Source: Nitratidesulfovibrio sp.
GTDB taxonomy: Bacteria; Desulfobacterota; Desulfovibrionia; Desulfovibrionales; Desulfovibrionaceae
DNA length: 64,000 nt
Direction: 5' to 3'
Assembly (NCBI RefSeq): GCF_040373385.1
Contig: NZ_JBDXXH010000003.1
Coordinates: forward strand, 496,001 to 560,000
Under the pieces are notes generated by a model. The model was given only the letters and a program-made list of their open reading frames with translations. It was not told the DNA's origin and did not search any database. Position 1 is the stretch's first letter; each line of letters begins with the position of its first letter. Positions 33,902-44,007 of the stretch are shown piece after piece. The position numbers and the translations under genes were made by a program.

Positions 33902-34666
33902 ATGCTGCTCGCAGGAAAGAAGGCTCTGATCTTCGGCGTGGCCAACAACAAGAGCATTGCCTATGGCATTTCCAAGGAATTCAAGGACCAGGGCGCCCAG
34001 TTGGCCTTCAGCTACGTGGGCGAGGCCATCCAGAAGCGCGTGGAGCCCATCTGCCAGGAACTGGGCGGCGACTTCACCTTCCCCTGTGACGTCACCGACG
34101 ACGCGCAGGTGGCTGCCGCCGCCGAAATGGTGCGCGAGAAGTGGGGCACCGTGGACGTCATCGTCCATTCCGTGGCCTTTGCCCACCGCGACGACCTGCA
34201 TGGCCGCTACATCGACACCACCCGCGACGGCTTCAAGCTGGCGCTGGACGTTTCCGCCTACTCGCTGGTGGCGCTGTGCAAGGCCTTCGAGCCGCTGCTG
34301 AACCCCGGCGCCTCGGTGCTGACCATGACCTACTACGGCGCGCAGAAGGTCATCACCAACTACAACGTCATGGGCGTGGCCAAGGCCGCGCTGGAAGCCT
34401 CCGTCCGCTACCTGGCCGTGGACCTGGGCGCCAAGGGCGTGCGCATTAACGGTCTGAGCGCCGGTCCCATCAAGACCCTGGCCGCCTCGGGCATTTCGGG
34501 CTTCAAGCAGATCCTGGACCACATCGAGGAACATTCGCCCATGCGCCGCAACGTGACTACCGAGGACGTGGGCCGCGCCGCCGTGTTCCTGGCTTCCGAC
34601 CTGTCGTCCGCCATGACGGGCGAGGTGATGTTTGTGGATTCCGGCTACAACGTCATGGGCATCTAG
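33902..34666 (+). CDS. fabI: enoyl-[acyl-carrier-protein] reductase (NADH)
   Basis: Last reduction of each fatty-acid elongation cycle; 254 residues; the ATG at 33902 follows CAGGGAGAACCGC. It shows the FabI form of the short-chain reductase fold: GVANNKSIAYGISKEF, DVTDDAQV, HSVAFAHRDDL, the catalytic Tyr-Lys pair in TYYGAQKVITNYNVMGVAKAA, and INGLSAGPIKTLAASGI. A structured element (copy B) begins two bases after the stop codon. Confidence 0.95.
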   Translation: MLLAGKKALIFGVANNKSIAYGISKEFKDQGAQLAFSYVGEAIQKRVEPICQELGGDFTFPCDVTDDAQVAAAAEMVREKWGTVDVIVHSVAFAHRDDLHGRYIDTTRDGFKLALDVSAYSLVALCKAFEPLLNPGASVLTMTYYGAQKVITNYNVMGVAKAALEASVRYLAVDLGAKGVRINGLSAGPIKTLAASGISGFKQILDHIEEHSPMRRNVTTEDVGRAAVFLASDLSSAMTGEVMFVDSGYNVMGI

Positions 34667-34668
34667 GC

Positions 34669-34883
34669 GGGACTGTACACACTGCGTTCTTTCGCCCTCC
34701 GGCGGACCGACCCGGAGGGCGCGAAGCGTGGCCGTTAGGCGAGCTTGCGAGCCTTACGGCCATCGAGAGCAAAGCGTCAGACGTCGCCTTTTGCTCCGGT
34801 CACGTACGGAAGAGTACGCTCCCTTCGCAAAAGGGCTCGTCTTCCTTGCCGGAGAACGAAATTTCCGCAGTGTGAACAGTCCC
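34669..34883. repeat. structured intergenic element, copy B
   Basis: A 215-bp element related to 25572-25788 in inverted orientation. Outer helix 34669-34686 with 34866-34883 (17 of 18 pairs), then 34690-34703 with 34848-34861 (12 of 14). Internal hairpins are 34730-34740 with 34751-34761 and 34786-34794 with 34827-34836 (one bulge). Conserved blocks shared with copy A include GACCGACCCG, AGGGCGCG, GCGAGC and CTCGT-TTCCTTGCC. Helix arms differ in sequence between the copies but remain paired. It starts 2 bp after the fabI stop. Confidence 0.75.
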
Positions 34884-35138
34884 TTGCGAACCGCCACGGT
34901 TTCGTTTTCTCAAAGGCTCACTCGCAAGGGTGGGCCTTTTGTTTGGGGTGTACAGGGGAATTGCGTGTTGCCGCGCGGGTGTGAGTGGAGAAGGGGGCGT
35001 CCGCTTGCCGGGCGCCATGCAGGGGGGCCTTCTCACGCTGTTGCCGTCCGGAAGGGGCGGGCGTAGGGATGCGGATGCGCCGGAGATGGCGGGCAGGTCG
35101 CCTGCGCTCCGGCAGTCGTACGCAAGGAGCCGTTCCCC
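34884..35138. other. spacer after the structured element
   Basis: No gene was recognised. The first 60 bp include AAACGAAACC- and CTCACTCGCAAGG-type sequence that may be a leftover flank of the element. Confidence 0.3.
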
Positions 35139-35225
35139 ATGTGGGAGATTCTGATACTGGTGGCCGTTCTGGTGGTGTGGCTGGTGGTGGCCGGGCGGTT
35201 TCTGCCTTCGGGCGGCGGGTGCTGA
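35139..35225 (+). CDS. candidate 28-residue single-pass membrane peptide
   Basis: A small open frame with a good ribosome-binding site (CAAGGAG ten bases before the ATG). The product begins MWEILILVAVLVVWLVVAG and continues RFLPSGGGC: one hydrophobic helix followed by a short basic/Gly tail ending in Cys. It is too short for standard gene calling. A stable hairpin follows 12 bp after the stop. No family recognised; could be a membrane-complex accessory peptide or chance. Confidence 0.45.
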   Translation: MWEILILVAVLVVWLVVAGRFLPSGGGC

Positions 35226-35236
35226 GGCCCGCCACG

Positions 35237-35255
35237 GGCACGCCGGGAGCGTGCC
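35237..35255 (+). terminator. hairpin after the small membrane peptide
   Basis: GGCACGC (35237-35243) pairs perfectly with 35249-35255 around CGGGA; a further CCC/GGG can extend it. No T tract follows. Confidence 0.4.
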
Positions 35256-35551
35256 GGGATGGAAGATGACGCGCGGCACCGCGCGCGACAGGACAAGGAC
35301 AGGACGTAGGCGGGCTGGCGGGCTGATTCAGGCATGTCAGATAGCCGGACAGCCGGGCAGGGCAGCCACCGTACGGCCAGGCAGCCGAGTTGGCCGGACC
35401 GCACGTTGCCGGGCAGGCGCACGGCGGCACGAACCCATCCGGATTCCGGCGGAATGCACCCTGCGGAACGGCGCGAGAAGGTTTGGCGCGCAACCCGCAC
35501 TTTTCGCTTGCCATGCTGCCCCGGCGTCTGCTAGAGACTGCCTTCTCGCAC
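35256..35551. other. spacer upstream of tRNA-Ser
   Basis: Contains loosely repeated GCCGGGCAG/GCAGCC motifs between 35340 and 35420. No gene recognised; should include the tRNA promoter, not identified. Confidence 0.3.
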
Positions 35552-35643
35552 GGAGAGGTGTCCGAGTTGGTCTAAGGAGCACGATTGGAAATCGTGTGTA
35601 CGTTAATAGCGTACCGAGAGTTCGAATCTCTCCCTCTCCGCCA
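35552..35643 (+). tRNA. tRNA-Ser (anticodon GGA)
   Basis: Acceptor stem GGAGAGG (35552-35558) pairs with CCTCTCC (35633-35639), then G and an encoded CCA (35641-35643). The anticodon stem CACGA/TCGTG holds the loop TTGGAAA, giving anticodon GGA for serine UCC/UCU. The long variable arm (TGTACGTTAATAGCGTAC) is the class II feature of tRNA-Ser, and TTCGAATC is the T loop. A T7 run follows at once. Confidence 0.97.
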
Positions 35644-35667
35644 GTTTTTTTCGCTTGATCGCAGATC

Positions 35668-35752
35668 GGGAGCCGGACGGCGGCAACGCCGCCAACCCCG
35701 TCAGGTCCGAAAGGAAGCAGCGGTAACGGTTGTGGCCGGGTGTCCGGCTCCC
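35668..35752 (+). ncRNA. ffs: signal recognition particle RNA (4.5S, small form)
   Basis: GGGAGCCGGAC (35668-35678) pairs with GTCCGGCTCCC (35742-35752). The apical part carries the universally conserved SRP domain IV sequence GTCAGGTCCGAAAGGAAGCA followed by GCGGTAA, which binds Ffh. It lies 24 bp after tRNA-Ser. Confidence 0.95.
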
Positions 35753-35753
35753 T

Positions 35754-35779
35754 GAAGGCACAAGGAAACTTGTGCCTTC
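35754..35779 (+). terminator. hairpin ending the SRP RNA transcript
   Basis: Perfect 11-bp stem (35754-35764 with 35769-35779) capped by a GAAA tetraloop, one base after the SRP RNA; followed by ATCTGTTGTG. Confidence 0.7.
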
Positions 35780-35911
35780 ATCTGTTGTGTGTCGTGTTCA
35801 TACCGCACGAGCACATCGGCGGCACCGTAAGCGCCCGCGTTGCGAGCGTTTCCGGACGGGGCAGCCCCTCTTGAGGGGAAGTCTCGGCATACCTCCGCCT
35901 CCTCCAAACAA

Positions 35912-35951
35912 GACGGCCAGCGCAATCGGGAGCGCTGGCCGTCTCGTTTTT
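35912..35951. terminator. bidirectional terminator
   Basis: Perfect 12-bp stem (35912-35923 with 35932-35943), loop of eight. Plus-strand tail TCGTTTTTGG; minus-strand tail TTGTTTGG. It lies 24 bp beyond the stop of the minus-strand gene at 35975. A CCCCTCTTGAGGGG palindrome sits a little to its left. Confidence 0.8.
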
Positions 35952-35974
35952 GGCAAGGCTGCTTCCAGGGACTG

Positions 35975-36442
35975 TTACTCTTTTGCCCCTTTAAGCGCGA
36001 TAAGAGCGGCAAGGCGTTTCGGCTTTGACGAAAACCTTTCACCTAGTTCTTGGTCAACGGTGGGGGCGTCGCCTTTTGCCTGTTTCTTTTCGTGTGCAGC
36101 TATGGTCTGCGGGGCAACAAGTTCGTCATTCGTGCCAGCGTGTTTTGCTGCCAGTTGCGCGGCTGCTTCTACCTTAACACGTTCTGGCGATACCGCACCC
36201 TTTCGTGGTGTCATTGCTTTTAAGATGTGTACATCAGTAACGCCGTTATCTTTGATCAAGCTTGCGATGATCTCATAGGCTACTGAGATGTTATCTGTTT
36301 GCTGTGCTCGATCTTGGAATTTGTGTACTTCTTTGCCCGTCTGGATAAATTTGGGGTTTTCTCCGTCGAATTCAACCACGGCAGTGTGCATGTCGTCCGG
36401 GCTGGGGACGATAGCCAAAACGACTTTCTTTTCTTTCGTCAT
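35975..36442 (-). CDS. AT-rich orphan gene, possible RNase H-like fold
   Basis: Protein of 155 residues, not firmly recognised. The ATG complement is at 36440-36442. It begins with two beta strands (KKVVLAIVPSPDDMHTAVVEFDGENPKFI). It continues with a helix (SVAYEIIASLIKDNGVTDVHIL) and a KAMTPRKGAVSPERVKVEAAAQLAA segment whose Lys...Glu layout recalls RNase H/RuvC-like proteins such as DUF3010; this is a weak resemblance. The C terminus is basic. GC is low for this genome (78 of 180 bases, 43 %, in 36181-36360). Its position beside a tRNA gene and SRP RNA suggests acquired DNA, though no integrase or att repeat is seen. Confidence 0.7.
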   Translation of the reverse strand: MTKEKKVVLAIVPSPDDMHTAVVEFDGENPKFIQTGKEVHKFQDRAQQTDNISVAYEIIASLIKDNGVTDVHILKAMTPRKGAVSPERVKVEAAAQLAAKHAGTNDELVAPQTIAAHEKKQAKGDAPTVDQELGERFSSKPKRLAALIALKGAKE

Positions 36443-36523
36443 GTAAGCCTCCGTTTGCGATGTTCCAAGTGGAGTGTTTCGCTGAGGCTATTTTAAAAAT
36501 AGAAAAAAGTATATGGTGTGGTG

Positions 36524-36853
36524 TTAATCTTCCCCAAACCTCCCCGCGCCGTGGCCCATGCGGTTCACGTTGGCGGCCTCGCGGCTGGGCAGGGTGTACA
36601 GGCGTACCTTGTGGCTGCGTGGAAATTCCCGTTTCAGCAGGGTCTTCAGCAGGCGGCGCACCGCGTCGGCGGTCAGTCCGGTCCAGTTTTCCTCGTGGAA
36701 TCCCGCCTCGAACACGTCATAGCTGTCCGGCCCGGTGCGCACGATGGCCACGGAGCGGTTGCGTTTGTACGTGCGCAGGTCCAGGCAGTGGCCCGCTTCC
36801 AGCCGGGGCAGCCGCTCGCACACCGTGGCGATAAGGGTGGTCTTGTCCAGCAT
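36524..36853 (-). CDS. conserved hypothetical protein, 109 residues
   Basis: Not recognised. It begins MLDKTTLIATVCERLPRLEAGH at the ATG complement 36851-36853, 8 bp after the ogt stop codon, so it is co-transcribed with ogt. A beta-rich centre (LDLRTYKRNRSVAIVRTG, YDVFEAGFHEE) precedes a helix (DAVRRLLKTLLKREFPRSHKVRLY). Soluble, no cysteines apart from two near the N terminus. Probably a real gene from codon pattern and tight spacing. Confidence 0.65.
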   Translation of the reverse strand: MLDKTTLIATVCERLPRLEAGHCLDLRTYKRNRSVAIVRTGPDSYDVFEAGFHEENWTGLTADAVRRLLKTLLKREFPRSHKVRLYTLPSREAANVNRMGHGAGRFGED

Positions 36854-36861
36854 GGGCCGGG

Positions 36862-37506
36862 TCAGTCCTTCATGGTGTCGTCGATGGCCCCTTCCAGCAG
36901 CAGCAACCAGCGCTTCATGGGCAGGCCGGACGCGCCGAAGCCGTGTAGCCGGATATTGCGGCCAGAGCCGCCCAGCACCCGGTGGCAGGGAATCACCAGC
37001 GGCCACGGGTTGCGCGCCATGATCTGCCCCACCCCGCGCGCCGCGCCGGGGCGGCCCGCCAGTGCGGCCAACCCGCCATAGGTGGTGATCTGCCCGTGCG
37101 GTACCTTGTCGCGCAGGGCCAGCAACACGTCGCGGGTGAAAGGGGTCAGCCCGTCCAGCAGCAAGGGCAGGTTGGGCCAACGGACTGGCTTTCCGGCCAC
37201 GTAGTCGGCCAGTGCGGCCTGCACGGCGCGGCCATGCGCGGTGACCGGCCCTGCGGGCAGGTCGGGCCAGGCGTCCGGGCGCGGGTTGGCCCAGCCGTCG
37301 CGCGTAGCGGGCGCGGAAGCCAGCGCCGCGCCGTCCCAACTCATGGAAATTTCGCGCAGCCTGTCCTGCCCGTTGTGTGCGCGCCAGTGCAGGATCAGCG
37401 AAAGCGGCCCGGCCACCAGCCGTTCGCGCACCTCGTCGAACAGTGCGGTGTCGGGGATGTCGAGCGCGGCGCGGCGGCGGGGAGTGGCGGAACGGGGGTG
37501 CGACAT
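36862..37506 (-). CDS. ogt: methylated-DNA-[protein]-cysteine S-methyltransferase
   Basis: Suicide repair enzyme that takes alkyl groups from O6-alkylguanine onto its own Cys; about 214 residues. The start ATG (complement of 37504-37506) has GGAGA upstream. The C-terminal domain has all family hallmarks: FTRDVLLALRDKVPHGQITTYGGLA (DNA-binding helix), RGVGQIMARNP (Asn hinge), and the active site VIPCHRVLGGSG. The N-terminal domain is divergent, as is usual. First gene of a small operon with the 109-residue protein. Confidence 0.92.
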   Translation of the reverse strand: MSHPRSATPRRRAALDIPDTALFDEVRERLVAGPLSLILHWRAHNGQDRLREISMSWDGAALASAPATRDGWANPRPDAWPDLPAGPVTAHGRAVQAALADYVAGKPVRWPNLPLLLDGLTPFTRDVLLALRDKVPHGQITTYGGLAALAGRPGAARGVGQIMARNPWPLVIPCHRVLGGSGRNIRLHGFGASGLPMKRWLLLLEGAIDDTMKD

Positions 37507-37800
37507 GGGGTCTCCGAAGGTGAAAGGCGAATGTGTTCCGGGCGTGGGGTGTGCTCTGCCGGATTGAGGGGCGCGGCAAGGCGCGGCAGGCCGGGCAATG
37601 CAGTCCAGCGAGGCGGCCTCGAAAAAACAGCCTGCCGTTTCCATAGCCGGAAAGTCCGGCGACGGAAAAGGGGTGCCCGCGAGATGGGCCGCGCGAGGCA
37701 CATCGGTTGGACGAGGCGCACCGGTTGGGCAAGGCCGAAGGCTGGGCAGATGGTTGTCGGCTGCGAGCCGGACGCGTTCAGCAGTGCAGGGCGGTCAGCG
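37507..37800. other. spacer between ogt and radical SAM gene
   Basis: No gene or clear regulatory site recognised; loosely repeated CGCGAGGC/ACCGGTTGG motifs lie at 37680-37740. Confidence 0.3.
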
Positions 37801-38910
37801 TCATTCGCCGTCCGCCACGGGGCGCAGATGCGGGAAAGCCACGCAGGCCGCCGCATATTCGGCCTCCCACGCGCGGGCCTGCTCCGTGTCCCGCAGACGC
37901 GGCGCGGCCCCCGGCAGGCGATGGGCAGGCACGGCGAACCAGGCGGGGGGTGCAGCCAGGGCAGGCGATGCGCCGAGGCCGTCCATGGCGTTCCCCTCGA
38001 TCTCCTTCCCCTGCCATGTGTCCCGCTGGGCCAGCAGTTCGTGGATGCGCGCGGTGGTGGCGCGCTTGTCACCCGCCCAGTCCGGGGCCAGCAGCTCATT
38101 CCCCGCCGGGTCGCCGGTCAGGCGCTGGATGACGATTTCCGGACGCAGCCGGGGCAGGGCGCGGGCAATGAGGTCCGCGTACGCCTCGCGCGTCATGGGA
38201 ACATACGCGCCTTCACGCCACTGCCGGGCCAGCGCGGTGCCTTCGCACACGTACAGGCCGTGAAACTTCACCCCGTGCACCGGCAGCCGGTTCACCCAGT
38301 CCACCGTGGCCAGAAAGTCGTCGCCGCTCTCGCCCGGCAGCCCGGCCATGAGGTGTGCGCATACCCGCAAGCCCCGCGCGGTGGCATCCCGCACGGCCCG
38401 TTCGGACGCGGCAGAGTCGTGCCCCCGGTTGATGCGGGCCAGCGTGGCGTCGTGGGCGGACTGCAACCCCAGCTCCAGCCAGACTTCCGGAAGGGGGAGC
38501 GCCGCTACCAAATCCAGTCGTTCATTGTCCACACAATCAGGACGAGTGCCCACAGCCGTTCCCACGATGCCCGGCAGAGCAGGCAACACGCCGAGAACAC
38601 GGCGTAATTTGTCAATGGGACCATATGTGTTGGAAAACGATTGCAAATAGGCTATGAACAGACCGGCGTTGCGCGTGCGGGCGTAACGTCCCGTCCAGAC
38701 CGTCCACTGTTCTTCCAGCGTCAGTCCATCTTCGCCAAGCCCGGAACCGGAACCGCGCGGGTTGCAGAACACGCAGCCCCCGCGCGACAACGTGCCGTCG
38801 CGATTGGGGCAGGAGAAGCCCGCATCAAGCGGCACCTTCTGGACGCGCGCACCGAAGCGCAACCGCAAATACGTCGCCAGCAGATGCAGCCGGGCCGTGG
38901 TGTTTTCCAT
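37801..38910 (-). CDS. YhcC-like radical SAM protein (TIGR01212 type)
   Basis: Fe-S/S-adenosylmethionine radical enzyme of about 369 residues. The family's cluster motif is near the N terminus: DAGFSCPNRDGTLSRGGCVFC. Later blocks are LFIAYLQSFSNTYGP, VGTRPDCVD, WLELGLQSAHDATLARINRGH, VCAHLMAGLPGES and VKFHGLYVCEGTALA, all typical of TIGR01212. The reaction is unknown; relatives have been linked to tRNA or ArcB-neighbour functions without proof. Start uncertain: ATG at 38910, or TTG at 38916, which has the better-placed AAGGA. The gene is divergent from mreB. The C-terminal 70 residues are Ala/Pro-rich. Confidence 0.85.
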   Translation of the reverse strand: MENTTARLHLLATYLRLRFGARVQKVPLDAGFSCPNRDGTLSRGGCVFCNPRGSGSGLGEDGLTLEEQWTVWTGRYARTRNAGLFIAYLQSFSNTYGPIDKLRRVLGVLPALPGIVGTAVGTRPDCVDNERLDLVAALPLPEVWLELGLQSAHDATLARINRGHDSAASERAVRDATARGLRVCAHLMAGLPGESGDDFLATVDWVNRLPVHGVKFHGLYVCEGTALARQWREGAYVPMTREAYADLIARALPRLRPEIVIQRLTGDPAGNELLAPDWAGDKRATTARIHELLAQRDTWQGKEIEGNAMDGLGASPALAAPPAWFAVPAHRLPGAAPRLRDTEQARAWEAEYAAACVAFPHLRPVADGE

Positions 38911-38985
38911 TGACAATGGCTGTCCTTTTGGAAGAATGCCCTGTTTTCAACGTTGATACGCATTCCCCCTCAGAGAGGCAAGTAA

Positions 38986-41161
<2,176 letters not shown>

Positions 41162-41297
41162 GCAGTATTCGCAGATTTGCGCCGCACCGCAGGGTTCGGC
41201 GTACGCGCGGTCGTCCCCGTTCGCGCGCGGCATCCAAACCCAGGCCCGCCAACCCACGCCCGTCCGGGCACAACCACCCAGCCATGCCGGAACCTTC

Positions 41298-41768
41298 ATG
41301 AATTTCAGCAATCTTGCATGGTGGACCTGCTTCATCTTTGCGGGCGTGTGGCTCCAGCAGGTGCTGCCGGGCATCGACGTGCTGGTGGCCGGCCTGCTGG
41401 TGTCGCTGCAGGAGCGGCGCCACTACCAGACCTTCTGGCTGCTGCTGGTGCTGTTGCTGGTGCAGGAAGGGGCGGGCACGCTGGCCTTCGGTTCCACCGC
41501 CCTGTGGTACGGCACGCTGGTGGTCTTCTTCAACGTGGGGCGCTGGCTGTTCGAGGCGGAAAACCTGGCCTTCGTGGTATTGCTCAGCCTTGGGCTTGGG
41601 GCATGCCACTTCCTGTACACGCTGATGATGGCCTCTTTGCAGCAACTGGACATTCCGCAGGACAGGCTGTTTCTGGAAAGCGTGTGGCAGGCCTGTGTCA
41701 TTCCCCCGGCCTGGTGGCTGACCCATTTCGTGCGCCGGAGATGCATGGGCGATGCGCATTCAGTTTGA
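41298..41768 (+). CDS. mreD: rod-shape-determining protein MreD
   Basis: Integral membrane partner of MreC and the Rod complex; 156 residues. It begins MNFSNLAWWTCFIFAGVWLQQ, with five to six hydrophobic helices (VLVAGLLVSLQERR, FWLLLVLLLVQEGAGTLAFG, YGTLVVFFNVGRWLFE, AFVVLLSLGLGACHFLYTLMM). Identity rests on position between mreC and mrdA plus the membrane pattern, as MreD sequences diverge strongly. It overlaps the mrdA start by 17 bp. The 136-bp gap from mreC holds no other gene. Confidence 0.85.
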   Translation: MNFSNLAWWTCFIFAGVWLQQVLPGIDVLVAGLLVSLQERRHYQTFWLLLVLLLVQEGAGTLAFGSTALWYGTLVVFFNVGRWLFEAENLAFVVLLSLGLGACHFLYTLMMASLQQLDIPQDRLFLESVWQACVIPPAWWLTHFVRRRCMGDAHSV

Positions 41769-44007
41769 GCCGGAAGGCTTTCAGCCGCCCCGCGCGGGCC
41801 TGATACTGCTCCAGTGCATTGTCGCGGGGCTGTTTTTTCTGTTCGTGGTGCGCTTCTGGTACCTGCAAATCCACCGGGGCGAGGAATTTGCCCGCCTTGC
41901 GCGCGAAAACAGGCTGCGCCAGGAGCGCATCTATGCCTCGCGCGGGCTGCTGCGCGACCGTGAGGGACGCCTGCTGGCCGAAAACCGGCCCGCCTTCGGC
42001 CTCGCCCTGGTGCGCGAAGATTGCCGCGACATTCCCTCCACCCTGGCCCAGGTCAGCGAGTGGACGGGCATCCCCCTCGAACAGCTTACCGCCAAGTTCA
42101 ACCAGGACCGCCAGCGGGTGAAGCCCTTCGAGCATCTGCTGCTCATCTCCGACATGCCCTTCGACCTGCTGGCGCGCATCGAGAACCGGGTGCTGCAATG
42201 GCCGGGGCTCGAGATCGTCACCCGCTCCAAGCGCAACTACCCCCAGGGCGAGCTGATGGCCCATATCCTGGGGTACGTGGCCGAAGCCAACGAAAAGGAA
42301 CTGGAAGACGACAAGGACCTGAACCTTGGCGACTTCGTGGGCAAGCAGGGGCTGGAACTGGTGCTGGAGCGCCGCCTGCGCGGCCAGAAGGGCCTGCACC
42401 AGTTGGAAGTGGACGTGCTGGGCCGCCAGTTGAACAAGAAGCTGGTGCAGGAGCCGGTGAGCGGCGAGAACATCGACCTTGCCATCGACCTTGCGTTGCA
42501 GCAGGTGGCCTGGGACGCGCTGGAAGACGAAACCGGGTGCGTGGTGGCCATGGACCCCGACACCGGCAAGCTGCTGGCCCTGGTCACCAAGCCGTCGTTC
42601 GACAACAACGCCTTTGCCGCCGGACTTTCGCTGAAGGAATGGACGGCCCTGCGCGACAACCCCCGCCACCCCTTGCAGAACCGCGTCATCCAGAGCGTGT
42701 ACCCGCCTGGCTCGGTGTGGAAGCTGATGATGGCGGGCATGCTGCTGAACGAGGGCGTGAACCCCACCGACTCGGTGTGGTGCACGGGCGAGGTGGCCCT
42801 GGGCAAGCAGGTGTTCCGCTGCTGGAAGAAGGGCGGGCATGGCCGCGTGGACATGATGCGCTCGCTCATCGAATCGTGCGACGTGTACTATTACCAGATG
42901 AGCGACCGCTTCGGCATCGACAAGATCGAGGCCTTCGCCAAGGCCTGCGGCTTCGGCGCGCCCACGGGCATCGACCTGCCGCACGAAAAGTCCGGCCTTG
43001 TGCCCTCCAAGGCGTGGAAGCGCCGCCGCTTCGGCGAGCCGTGGCACCGGGGCGAGACGCTGAACGTTTCCATCGGCCAGGGCTTCACCCTGGTCACGCC
43101 GGTGCAGGTGGCGGCCTTCGTTTCCGCCCTGATGAACGGGGGCAAGCTGCTGAAGCCCAGCCTGCTGGTGGACGAGGACCCGGTGGTGCGGTCTTCGCTG
43201 CCGTTCACCGCCGCCGGGCGCAAGATGATTCTCGACGGCATGCGCCTGACCGTCAATGACGACCGGGGCACCGCCAAGGTGCTGCGCCGCGCCGATGCCG
43301 TCATGGGCGGCAAGACCGGCACCGCGCAGGTCACCAAGCTGAAGATGGTGGGTGAAGAACGCGTGCGCACCGAAAACCTAGCCTACGAGCACCGCGACCA
43401 CGCCTGGATCGCCACCTGGGGTGAAAAGGCGGGCAAGCGGCTGGTCGTCGTGGTCATGCTGGAGCATGGCGGCCATGGCGGCTCGGACGCCGGTCCGGTT
43501 GCGCGCCGGGTGTACGACAAGTTTTTCGGCCTGCCGCCGGGCTCTGTGCCGCAGGTGCCCGCCGTGCAGGCTGTTCCCGCCAATCCCGCCAGTTCGGTCA
43601 GTCCGGCCAGTCCGGCCAATTCCGCCAGCCCCGCCAGTCCGGCCAGCCCGGCGAGCACGGGCGTGGCTGCCCCCGTGCAGCAGGTGCCCCCCGCCCCGGT
43701 CACTCGCCCGGCCACACCGTCCGCCCGCCAGGGCGAGCCAGACACGCCAGACACGCCAGACACGCAGGACAGTGTGGAAGAAGGCCTGCGCACGGTGCCC
43801 ACGGGGCGCCCGGCCCGGTCTGCGGGACACGGCGCATCCCGGTCGTCCGGGTCTTCCGAAGTCGAGGACGCGCGCGAAGGGCAGCACCGCTACGATCCAG
43901 ACACCTTCGATCCCGACGCCGCCACGCCGGACGGGCGGGGCAGCGACGACGGCGTGGTGCCGCCGCTGCGGCGCTTCCAGAACGTGGCCCCGGAGGACGG
44001 ACAATGA
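41752..44007 (+). CDS. mrdA: penicillin-binding protein 2 (transpeptidase)
   Basis: Cross-linking enzyme of the elongation complex; 751 residues, about 130 more than usual. One N-terminal membrane helix (LILLQCIVAGLFFLFVVRFWYL) is followed by the pedestal domain (RGLLRDREGRLLAENRPAFGLA) and the transpeptidase. The active-site serine motif is PPGSVWKL (SxxK), the second motif is SCD in IESCDVYYYQMSD, and the third is GGKTGTAQ. The C-terminal extension (about residues 600-751) is repeat-derived (NPASSVSPASPANSAS-type) and Asp/Gly-rich, probably disordered in the periplasm. It overlaps mreD (17 bp) and rodA (4 bp). Confidence 0.95.
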   Translation: MRIQFEPEGFQPPRAGLILLQCIVAGLFFLFVVRFWYLQIHRGEEFARLARENRLRQERIYASRGLLRDREGRLLAENRPAFGLALVREDCRDIPSTLAQVSEWTGIPLEQLTAKFNQDRQRVKPFEHLLLISDMPFDLLARIENRVLQWPGLEIVTRSKRNYPQGELMAHILGYVAEANEKELEDDKDLNLGDFVGKQGLELVLERRLRGQKGLHQLEVDVLGRQLNKKLVQEPVSGENIDLAIDLALQQVAWDALEDETGCVVAMDPDTGKLLALVTKPSFDNNAFAAGLSLKEWTALRDNPRHPLQNRVIQSVYPPGSVWKLMMAGMLLNEGVNPTDSVWCTGEVALGKQVFRCWKKGGHGRVDMMRSLIESCDVYYYQMSDRFGIDKIEAFAKACGFGAPTGIDLPHEKSGLVPSKAWKRRRFGEPWHRGETLNVSIGQGFTLVTPVQVAAFVSALMNGGKLLKPSLLVDEDPVVRSSLPFTAAGRKMILDGMRLTVNDDRGTAKVLRRADAVMGGKTGTAQVTKLKMVGEERVRTENLAYEHRDHAWIATWGEKAGKRLVVVVMLEHGGHGGSDAGPVARRVYDKFFGLPPGSVPQVPAVQAVPANPASSVSPASPANSASPASPASPASTGVAAPVQQVPPAPVTRPATPSARQGEPDTPDTPDTQDSVEEGLRTVPTGRPARSAGHGASRSSGSSEVEDAREGQHRYDPDTFDPDAATPDGRGSDDGVVPPLRRFQNVAPEDGQ

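Noticed and set aside
35552..36442. Genomic island inserted at tRNA-Ser
   Set aside because: No integrase and no second copy of the tRNA 3' end were found in the window; only one AT-rich gene follows.
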